A DNA stretch of 6,110 nt from Hyphomicrobiales bacterium (lineage in GTDB: Bacteria > Pseudomonadota > Alphaproteobacteria > Rhizobiales > Beijerinckiaceae), in contig JAQGKM010000156.1 in the NCBI GenBank assembly GCA_028290125.1, positions 1 through 6,110 of the forward strand, given 5' to 3'. The notes beneath the pieces are model-generated. The model had not been told where the DNA came from. It worked only from the letters and a program-made list of their open reading frames with translations, and did not search any database. Shown in pieces: positions 1 to 5,062 of this stretch. Each line of letters begins with the position of its first letter. Positions within the stretch are counted from its first letter, which is position 1. Made by a program: the position numbers and the translations under genes.

Positions 1-765
1 GACGGCACGATCCTCGCCACCGCCGACCAGTCCATGCCGCTCGAACAGGCGGTCGGCGATGCGGGCATCACCTTCGACACGCGCAAGTTCACGTGGATCG
101 GCACGCCCATCTTCGAGAACAACACGCTCGTCACCTGGCACACCTCGCCCGTGAAGACGATCGAGGACGCCAAGCGGATGGAAGTCGCGGTTGGCGCCAC
201 CGGCTTCAACACGTCGGCGCAATATCCGCAGGTGATGAATGCGCTGCTCGGCACGAAATTCAAGATCATCATGGGCTATCCCGGCGGCAACGAGATCAAT
301 CTCGCAATGGAAAACGGCGAGGTGGCGGGCCGTGGCTCGAACAATTGGACGTCGTGGAAATCGACCAAGCCCGACTGGATACGCGACAAGAAGATCAACA
401 TCATCGCGCAGATCGGCCTGACCAAGGCCGCCGACTTGCCGGACGTGCCGCTGCTGATGGATCTGGCGAAGAACGACGACGACCGCGCCGCCCTGAAACT
501 CGTCTCGGCGCCGCCGTCAGTCGGACGCCCGATCTTCTCGACGCCGGGCGTGCCCGCCGACCGCACGGACGCGCTGCGCGCGGCCTTCGACGCGACGATG
601 AAGGATCCGGCTTTCCTCGAAGAGGCGAAGAAAATGGGCCTCGACATCAACCCGATCTCCGGGGCCGAATTGCAGAAGATCGTCAGCGACATCATCGACA
701 CGCCAAAGCCGATCCGGGATCGCCTGGCGTCGATCCTGTCACTGATCGATCGCGACAAGAAATAA
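1..765 (+). CDS. TctC/Bug-like periplasmic solute receptor, 5'-truncated by window edge
   Basis: Reading frame 1 is open from the first base to TAA at 763-765, with TGA directly after it in frame (tandem stops). The visible 254 residues begin at DGTILATADQ, which aligns without gaps to residue 91 of the complete paralogue at 826-1848. About 90 N-terminal residues, including any signal peptide, therefore lie outside the window; the first in-frame ATG (34) is internal. By hand count the two proteins are about 66% identical over 250 residues. Shared blocks include GATGxNTSAQ, GYPGGNExNLAME and KAADLPDVPLL. The family (TctC/Bug, COG3181-like) comprises periplasmic binding proteins for carboxylates that deliver ligand to tripartite tricarboxylate transporters. 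No TctA or TctB membrane partner is visible, so this may be an orphan receptor. The ligand cannot be read from the sequence. The family call is fairly secure at superfamily level, because it also rests on the paralogue's PGGGxDTYAR motif. Confidence 0.85.
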   Translation, partial: DGTILATADQSMPLEQAVGDAGITFDTRKFTWIGTPIFENNTLVTWHTSPVKTIEDAKRMEVAVGATGFNTSAQYPQVMNALLGTKFKIIMGYPGGNEINLAMENGEVAGRGSNNWTSWKSTKPDWIRDKKINIIAQIGLTKAADLPDVPLLMDLAKNDDDRAALKLVSAPPSVGRPIFSTPGVPADRTDALRAAFDATMKDPAFLEEAKKMGLDINPISGAELQKIVSDIIDTPKPIRDRLASILSLIDRDKK

Positions 766-770
766 TGAGC

Positions 771-806
771 CGTCATTGCTAGCTTCACCTTCGGCTCGCA
801 ATGACG
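771..806. repeat. Short dispersed palindromic repeat between the two receptor genes
   Basis: The sequence cgtcattgc (771-779) pairs perfectly with gcaatgacg (798-806). After one mismatch the pairing extends by three more base pairs, leaving a loop rich in 'ttcacctt'. The ends match those of the larger element at 2522-2649 and the 'cgtcattgcgagc...' repeats I know from Hyphomicrobiales genomes. It begins 5 bases after the TAA stop of the upstream receptor gene. As RNA it would form a hairpin that could protect the upstream 3' end or partly terminate transcription, but no T-run follows, so a strong terminator is unlikely. Confidence 0.7.
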
Positions 807-825
807 ACCGTGGCAAGGACAATCC

Positions 826-1848
826 ATGCAGAACATGAAACCCAGACTCGCGGCGCTTCTCGCCGCAACGCTCATCGCATCGCCCGCGCTCGCGCAGGAC
901 GCGGACTTTTACAAGGGCAAGTCCGTCGATCTCTATATCGGCTACGCGCCGGGCGGCGGTTACGATACTTACGCGCGTCTCGTCGCGCGGCACATGGGCG
1001 ACTTCATTCCCGGCAAGCCGAATTTCGTGCCGAAAAACATGGCGGGCGGCGGCGGTCGCGTTGTCGCGGGCTACATCTTCAAGATCGCGCCGAAGGACGG
1101 CACGGCCATCGCCACGGCCGACCAGTCGCTCGTGCTGCAGCAGGCGATCGGCGACACGACAATCCAGTTCGACATGAACAAGTTCGTCTGGATCGGCAAT
1201 CCCTCCGCAGACAACAACACGGCGGTGACCTGGCACACGACGGGGGTGAAGACCATCGACGAGGCCAAGCAGAAGGAAGTGATCGTCGGAGCGACGGGGC
1301 CGAACACCTCCGCGCAATTGCCGCAGGTGATGAACGCCATTCTGGGCACGAAATTCAGGATCGTGCAGGGTTATCCCGGCGGCAATGAAATGAACCTTGC
1401 GATGGAGGGCGGCGAGATCGGCTCGCGCGGCTCCAACCCGTGGTCGTCGTGGAAGGGCACCAAGCCCGACTGGGTCAAGGACAAGAAGATCAACATCCTC
1501 GTGCAGATCGGCCTGAGCAAGGCCGCCGACCTGCCGGACGTGCCGCTGCTCATCGATCTCGCGAAAAACGACGACGACCGCGCCGTCCTGCGCCTCATCT
1601 CGGCGCCCGCCACGATTGGCCGCCCGCTGTTCGGGCCTCCCGGCACGCCCGACGCGCGCGTCGCGACCTTGCGCAAGGCCTTTGACGACATGGTCAAGGA
1701 CAAGTCCTTCCTCGACGAGGCCGCGAAGGAACGCCTCGACATCAATCCCGTTTCCGGCGTGGACCTCGCGAAGATCGTCTCGGAAATTGTCGCGACGCCA
1801 AAGCCCATCGCAGATAAGCTCGCCGTCATCATCGCAGAACCCAAGTAA
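826..1848 (+). CDS. TctC/Bug-like periplasmic solute receptor (complete paralogue)
   Basis: This 340-residue protein has a Sec signal peptide: charged MQNMKPR, a hydrophobic core near residues 8-19, and a probable cut after the ALA at 21-23, giving mature QDADFYKGK. The mature part shows the TctC/Bug fold signature APGGGYDTYAR (41-51), a Gly-rich stretch AGGGG (73-77), DGTAIATADQ (91-100) and GYPGGNEMNLAME (182-194). Its length of about 320-340 is usual for the family. The ATG at 826 has aagga at 815-819, 6 bases upstream; a second ATG at 835 would also leave a usable signal peptide. In the cell it should bind an organic anion in the periplasm for a tripartite (TctABC-type) carrier, but TctA/TctB are not in the window. 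It lies 60 bases after its paralogue and 11 bases before the glutathione S-transferase gene, with which it probably shares a transcript. The ligand is unknown. Confidence 0.88.
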   Translation: MQNMKPRLAALLAATLIASPALAQDADFYKGKSVDLYIGYAPGGGYDTYARLVARHMGDFIPGKPNFVPKNMAGGGGRVVAGYIFKIAPKDGTAIATADQSLVLQQAIGDTTIQFDMNKFVWIGNPSADNNTAVTWHTTGVKTIDEAKQKEVIVGATGPNTSAQLPQVMNAILGTKFRIVQGYPGGNEMNLAMEGGEIGSRGSNPWSSWKGTKPDWVKDKKINILVQIGLSKAADLPDVPLLIDLAKNDDDRAVLRLISAPATIGRPLFGPPGTPDARVATLRKAFDDMVKDKSFLDEAAKERLDINPVSGVDLAKIVSEIVATPKPIADKLAVIIAEPK

Positions 1849-1859
1849 GGATTGCGCCC

Positions 1860-2480
1860 ATGAAATTGTTCTATTCGCCCGGCTCCTGCGCGCTCGGCAT
1901 CCACGTGCTGCTGGAAGAAATCGGCAAGCCCTACGAGGTGCAGAAGATCAATCTGGCGGCGCGCGAGCAATATGCGCCCGAATACGTCGCCATCAACCCG
2001 AAGTCGAAAGTGCCTGCGCTGCAGCGCGATGACGGCAGCGTGCTGACCGAATGGCCGGCCATCGCCTCGTTCCTGGCGCTGACCAATTCGGACAAGGGCC
2101 TGCTCTCGACCGATCCGGAAACCTTCGCGCGCACGCTCGAAGCTGTGGATTATGTCGCCGCCTCGCTGCACATGCAGGGCTTCACCCGCATCTGGAAGCC
2201 GGAAGGCTTTTCGCCCAATGAAGCCGACCACGCGGCGGTCAAGGCGCGCGGGCAGGAGATCGTCGACAAGGGTCTCAAGTCCTTCGACGCGATGCTCGCC
2301 GACCGCGACTATGTCGGCGGATCCAAGATGAGCATCGCGGATGCGGCGCTGTTCTATCTGGAGTACTGGGTCGCCGAGCGGTTGAAGCAGCAGCTGCCGG
2401 GGAACATCGCCAAGCACTACGAGCGCATGCGCGCCCGGCCTGCGGTGGCGAAGGTGCTGAAGGATGAGGGGCTGGCGTAG
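1860..2480 (+). CDS. Glutathione S-transferase, beta-class-like
   Basis: This 206-residue cytosolic protein has the normal length for the family. The N-terminal thioredoxin-fold domain (about 1-80) opens MKLFYSPGSCAL. Cys10 sits where beta-class enzymes such as Proteus mirabilis GST have their catalytic or mixed-disulfide cysteine. The cis-proline site is KVPAL with Pro52, and the glutathione gamma-glutamyl contact region is LTEWPAI (62-68, Glu64). The helical C-terminal domain holds His104, in a position similar to the conserved His106 of the Proteus enzyme, and the N-capping box Ser158-x-x-Asp161 (MSIADA). Beta-class members conjugate or reduce electrophiles with glutathione; isomerase or dehalogenase roles also occur in the superfamily. 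The ATG at 1860 has taagga at 1846-1851, which overlaps the stop codon of the receptor gene and is 8 bases from the start, so translation is probably coupled. The substrate cannot be inferred. It could serve the same catabolic pathway as the receptors or be a general detoxifier. Confidence 0.93.
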   Translation: MKLFYSPGSCALGIHVLLEEIGKPYEVQKINLAAREQYAPEYVAINPKSKVPALQRDDGSVLTEWPAIASFLALTNSDKGLLSTDPETFARTLEAVDYVAASLHMQGFTRIWKPEGFSPNEADHAAVKARGQEIVDKGLKSFDAMLADRDYVGGSKMSIADAALFYLEYWVAERLKQQLPGNIAKHYERMRARPAVAKVLKDEGLA

Positions 2481-2486
2481 CTTCAA

Positions 2487-2523
2487 GGGCTCCCGCTTCT
2501 TTATTGGAGAGAAGCGGGAGCCC
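2487..2523. terminator. Perfect 14-bp-stem hairpin after the glutathione S-transferase gene
   Basis: The segment gggctcccgcttct (2487-2500) is the exact reverse complement of agaagcgggagccc (2510-2523), with a 9-base loop (ttattggag). It begins 7 bases after the TAG stop of the glutathione S-transferase gene and lies between two convergent genes. A stem this long and GC-rich, in this place, suggests a transcription end signal. No run of T follows on either strand, so it may instead act as a 3'-end stabiliser or work with Rho. Confidence 0.6.
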
Positions 2524-2649
2524 GTGATTGCGCGCGAAGCGAAGCAATCCAGAAGCCACGCAAGAGGTGATCGTCTTCTTGCGCGATCCACTTTCGCCAG
2601 TGTCACGCATAGTCGTGACTGGATTGCTTCGCTCCGCTCGCAATGACGG
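2522..2649. repeat. Dispersed palindromic element with 31-base imperfect inverted ends
   Basis: The left arm (2522-2552) and the right arm (2619-2649) are inverted copies with 28 of 31 positions matching; both contain agcgaagcaatccag on the arm strand. Between them are two smaller stems: cgcaaga (2559-2565) with tcttgcg (2577-2583), and gtcacg (2602-2607) with cgtgac (2614-2619). The arms are the familiar repeat that gives spurious peptides such as 'CERSEAIQ' when translated. The element fills the convergent intergenic space and stops 3 bases short of the radical SAM gene's stop codon. It encodes no transposase. It could be a miniature, non-autonomous mobile element or an extragenic palindromic repeat. 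It may also fold to help end transcripts from both sides. Confidence 0.8.
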
Positions 2650-2652
2650 CGC

Positions 2653-4215
2653 TCACTTGCTGCACGCCGCTCCACCCAGCACGCAGAATTTTGCGCAATG
2701 CGGATGGTTCAGCGCCACGGCGCCGCTCGCGTCCTTCAGCGAGCGCCCGAGTTCGAAACGCGCGTCATAGGGCAGGAGCGTGCAGGCGAGAACGGCTGGC
2801 GCATCCGCGCCCTTGCGCTTCACCACCATGCGTGAACTGGCGCACATCACGTCGCGCGGCGACTTGTGCAGGAGGCCCCAGCAGGCCTCGGTGATTTCCG
2901 GAACGTCGGCGTCCGCATCCATCTCGGGAAACAGCATCAGCGCCACGGGATCGTGCGCGTCCACCGCAATTCCCTCGCGCGCGAACAGCGCGGCGTAGCC
3001 GGCGCGCAAGGCGTCTTCGCCTTCGCCTGAAAACAGCCGACCGGCGACATCGAGCGCGAAACCGTTCTCCGACAGCCATTTCAGCCCGGCAAGCGTCGGC
3101 GCGAACGTCCCGGCGCCGCGTTCGCGTTCGTGCCAGGCTGCGTCATGATGATCGAGCGAGACGCGCAGCTTCAAGCGTGCGCCGAAACGCGCGTGCAGGT
3201 CGAGCAGCCAGTCCTGCGCATGCTGCATCGGCTTCATCGCGTTGGTCAGCACGAGCGTTTGAAACCCGCGCGCCAGCGCATCTTCCAGCATGGCGCGCAG
3301 GTCGCGGTTCATGAAAGGTTCGCCGCCCGTGAAGCCGATCAGCGTGACAGGCAGGTCGTCGCGCGCGATCTCGTCGAGATAGGCCGCGACGTCGCCGGCG
3401 CCGATGTACTCCAGCCGGTCGTTGCGCGGGCTCGATTCGATGTAGCAATGCGCGCAGGCGATGTTGCAGAGCGTGCCGGTGTTGATCCACAGCGTCTCGA
3501 GCGCATGCAGCTCGACATGCGCACGGCGTTCGCCCTTGGCGGTGATGCGGGAATCGCGAAACTTCGCCGGGTCGAGCGGCGGCGCGAGGAGATGCGGAGT
3601 GGCCATCAGTCTGTCGAGATCCTCGGGTCTGTCGACGTCCCACACCGGCGCGGTTTCATGCGCGGCCCAGCCGAGCGCGGCGAGCTGTGCGCGCGTCTGC
3701 GCCATCACCACCTCGGTGCCCCAGTCGATCTGCTCGAACAGGCCTACGTGCGAGCGGGCGAGGCCGATCAGACCGTAGCCGCCATCTTCCGCCGGACAGA
3801 ACGCCGCATCGGCACCGGCGCGCAGCGCGGCGTCGGCCTCGCGCAACAGGTCCGCGCCCAGCATCGGGCAATCGGCGCCGATGACGAGAAGCGGGCCGCG
3901 CGCTTCCTCGAAGGCGAACAACATGCGTGCGCCGAGATCGTCGCCCTGTTGCGCGCGAAGCCGCACGCCAAACCGCGCGGCGCATCGCGCGAAGAACGCG
4001 TGCGTCTCGTCCGGCGCGCACCACAGCGTGACCTCGCCGAGACCCGTCGCGCAGGCCTGCGCCAGCGTGTGCTCGACGAGCCGCGCATGCAGCGCCGCCG
4101 CGCCTTCTGCGCCAAGTTTCGGGATGAGCCGCGTCTTCGCCGCGCCGGCGACGGGCGCACGTGCGAAGATCGCGATCGGGCAGGGCGCCTCAGCTGTCAC
4201 GCGGCGCGTATCCAT
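2653..4215 (-). CDS. Fusion: TIGR04282/DUF2064 transferase domain + radical SAM domain with Cys-rich C-terminus
   Basis: One uninterrupted 520-codon frame carries two domains. Residues about 12-205 match the TIGR04282/DUF2064 GT-A-like transferases: IAIFARAPVAGAAKTRL (14-30), GADCPML with Asp115 (113-119), AEDGGYG (142-148), WGTEVV, and the typical closing WDVDRPEDL (192-200). Residues about 235-520 are a radical SAM enzyme. Cys250-x3-Cys254-x2-Cys257 would hold the 4Fe-4S cluster that cleaves S-adenosylmethionine, and GFTGGEP (294-300) is the SAM-binding GGEP motif. The C-terminus has Cys445, 458, 478, 507, 511 and 518, ending HCAKFCVLGGAACSK, and probably binds another cluster. Both families occur near arsenosugar genes such as arsS, but GGEP differs from the GGAP I recall in ArsS, so the substrate is open. 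The ATG start overlaps the upstream glycosyltransferase gene by 26 bases; a GTG at 4200 is an alternative start. Met204, at the domain junction, is a possible internal start, but its nearest gagga is 13 bases away, which is weak support. Confidence 0.88.
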   Translation of the reverse strand: MDTRRVTAEAPCPIAIFARAPVAGAAKTRLIPKLGAEGAAALHARLVEHTLAQACATGLGEVTLWCAPDETHAFFARCAARFGVRLRAQQGDDLGARMLFAFEEARGPLLVIGADCPMLGADLLREADAALRAGADAAFCPAEDGGYGLIGLARSHVGLFEQIDWGTEVVMAQTRAQLAALGWAAHETAPVWDVDRPEDLDRLMATPHLLAPPLDPAKFRDSRITAKGERRAHVELHALETLWINTGTLCNIACAHCYIESSPRNDRLEYIGAGDVAAYLDEIARDDLPVTLIGFTGGEPFMNRDLRAMLEDALARGFQTLVLTNAMKPMQHAQDWLLDLHARFGARLKLRVSLDHHDAAWHERERGAGTFAPTLAGLKWLSENGFALDVAGRLFSGEGEDALRAGYAALFAREGIAVDAHDPVALMLFPEMDADADVPEITEACWGLLHKSPRDVMCASSRMVVKRKGADAPAVLACTLLPYDARFELGRSLKDASGAVALNHPHCAKFCVLGGAACSK

Positions 4216-4876
4216 ACTTCACGGCAAGGCGGCGGGGATCCGCGCCGCAGAAATATTCGGCCCGCAGCCGCCACATCAGCAGGATGGTGCGCCACGCGCC
4301 ATGGCGATCCCAGCGCCGCCCGGAGGTCAGCGCCGGCCCGCGCAGGCAGGCGGGTCGTCCGATGCTGCGCAGCCGCTTGGTGAGCTCGACGTCTTCCATC
4401 AGCGGCACATCGGCGAAGCCGCCCAGCCGCTCGAACACGTCGCGGCGCACGAAGAGCGCCTGGTCGCCGGTGGCGACGCCGGTCAGTCGCGAGCGCCAGT
4501 TGATCATGCGCGACACCAGCGGCAGCCAGAGCGAACGGCCCTCGATGCGGACATCGAAGCGGCCCCAGACTGCGCCGGCGAGCGCGGCGCGCACCAGCGC
4601 GGGGGCGTGGGACGGCAGGTGCGTATCCGCATGGAGGAAGAGAAGGGCGTCGCCGCGGGCTTCACGCGCCCCGGCGTTCATCTGCGCGGCCCGTCCGCGC
4701 GGCGCCTCGACCAGCGCGTCGCAGAGCGGCCGGACGATGGCGGGCGATCCGTCGGCGCTGCCGCCGTCCGCCACGATCAGCTGGCAGCCATCCGCGCGCC
4801 ACGCCTGCAGCGGCGCGAGCAGCGCTGGCAGGCGTTCGGCCTCGTTCAGGACAGGCACGATGATGGACAGGCGCAA
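4190..4876 (-). CDS. Family 2 glycosyltransferase, TIGR04283 type (arsenosugar/radical-SAM associated)
   Basis: This is a 228-residue soluble GT-A protein with no signal peptide or clear membrane segment. The motifs in order are VPVLNE (7-12), VADGGSADGS (35-44) for nucleotide-sugar binding, RAAQMNAGA (62-70), FLHADTHLP (80-88) with the metal-binding Asp84, GDQALFVRR (137-145), PLMEDVELTKR (158-168) with the likely catalytic acidic pair Glu161-Asp162, and GRRWDRHGAW (186-195), which stands in for the QxxRW region. This order and the short length fit TIGR04283, a family named for its association with radical SAM enzymes and with TIGR04282. Here both of those partners are fused in the next gene, which overlaps by 26 bases, so co-transcription and coupled translation are likely. 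The start is TTG, chosen because the protein begins at the first beta strand and GGAG (4884-4887) lies 7 bases upstream. The donor sugar and acceptor are unknown. Confidence 0.9.
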   Translation of the reverse strand: MRLSIIVPVLNEAERLPALLAPLQAWRADGCQLIVADGGSADGSPAIVRPLCDALVEAPRGRAAQMNAGAREARGDALLFLHADTHLPSHAPALVRAALAGAVWGRFDVRIEGRSLWLPLVSRMINWRSRLTGVATGDQALFVRRDVFERLGGFADVPLMEDVELTKRLRSIGRPACLRGPALTSGRRWDRHGAWRTILLMWRLRAEYFCGADPRRLAVKYGYAPRDS

Positions 4877-4883
4877 GGGCGGG

Positions 4884-4887
4884 CTCC
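4884..4887 (-). promoter_or_regulatory. Shine-Dalgarno GGAG for the TTG start of the glycosyltransferase
   Basis: On the minus strand GGAG is followed by 7 bases (cccgccc) and then TTG at 4876-4874. No ATG or GTG in this frame lies near the first conserved beta strand (RLSIIVPVLNE), so this site decides the start. A TTG start with a good ribosome site would give moderate translation. Confidence 0.6.
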
Positions 4888-4900
4888 GGCGTGTCGCCCC

Positions 4901-4929
4901 AACATAGGGCGCGGGACCGAGGCTCCCAA
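4901..4929 (-). promoter_or_regulatory. Putative sigma-70-type promoter for the glycosyltransferase-radical SAM operon
   Basis: On the minus strand TTGGGA (4929-4924) and TATGTT (4906-4901) are separated by exactly 17 bases. Each hexamer matches four of six consensus positions (TTGACA, TATAAT). Transcription would begin near 4894, giving a leader of about 18 bases that still contains the GGAG ribosome site. Spacing and position are good, but the hexamers are imperfect and alphaproteobacterial promoters are loosely defined. Confidence 0.4.
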
Positions 4930-4958
4930 GGGCGCGATGGCCGTGCGACTAAAGTTGA

Positions 4959-4972
4959 CTCCGGCGCCGGAG
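4959..4972. promoter_or_regulatory. 14-bp perfect palindrome in the divergent intergenic region (possible operator)
   Basis: The sequence ctccggcgccggag is its own reverse complement. It overlaps the last two bases of a plus-strand TTGACT (4955-4960), which resembles a -35 box, although no good -10 box lies 16-18 bases downstream. It sits about 30 bases upstream of the minus-strand -35 box and 90 bases upstream of the ThDP gene. A dimeric regulator could bind here. In GC-rich DNA a palindrome of this kind can also arise by chance. Confidence 0.3.
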
Positions 4973-5048
4973 ACGGCGAAGAAGAAGTCAAAGGGCCGCG
5001 ATGATCCGGAACCGGACGTGCAAAGGCCCAAACGCGATAACGGCAGAC

Positions 5049-5054
5049 AGGGAG
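5049..5054 (+). promoter_or_regulatory. Shine-Dalgarno AGGGAG that sets the ThDP enzyme start
   Basis: AGGGAG lies 8 bases before ATG 5063, which is close to ideal. It favours this start over an in-frame ATG at 4937, which has aaggg only 4 bases upstream and would add a 42-residue Lys/Arg/Pro-rich tail without recognisable fold. Confidence 0.6.
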
Positions 5055-5062
5055 AACGAGAT

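Noticed and set aside
739..1317. Minus-strand and second plus-strand frames overlapping receptor 2
   Set aside because: Composition is Arg/His-rich and without motifs, and the receptor frame has a signal peptide, ribosome site and a close paralogue.
2522..2649. CRISPR array or insertion sequence
   Set aside because: There is only one inverted pair, no regularly spaced direct repeats and spacers, and no transposase. A palindromic dispersed repeat explains it.
1371..2675. Long minus-strand frame (434 codons) opposite receptor 2 and the glutathione S-transferase gene
   Set aside because: It is antisense to two well-supported genes, shows no protein family features, and its N-terminus (ERRHCERSEAIQ) is just the translated palindromic repeat.
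2464..2770. Small frames across the convergent intergenic region
   Set aside because: They are translations of the hairpin and palindromic repeat (for example IAREAKQS and LLRSARND), with no independent evidence of coding.
3604..3606. Internal ATG (Met204) as a separate start for a stand-alone radical SAM protein
   Set aside because: The nearest gagga is 13 bases away, and the frame runs unbroken through a complete transferase domain. Kept only as an alternative.
3130..4383. Plus-strand frame of 417 codons opposite the radical SAM fusion
   Set aside because: It is Arg/Ala/Val-rich shadow coding typical of GC-rich antisense frames. The minus strand has clear CxxxCxxC, GGEP and transferase motifs.
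5036..5041. gataac as a -10 box for the ThDP gene
   Set aside because: No hexamer like TTGACA is found 16-18 bases upstream (the sequence there is near cggacg), so it was not called a promoter.
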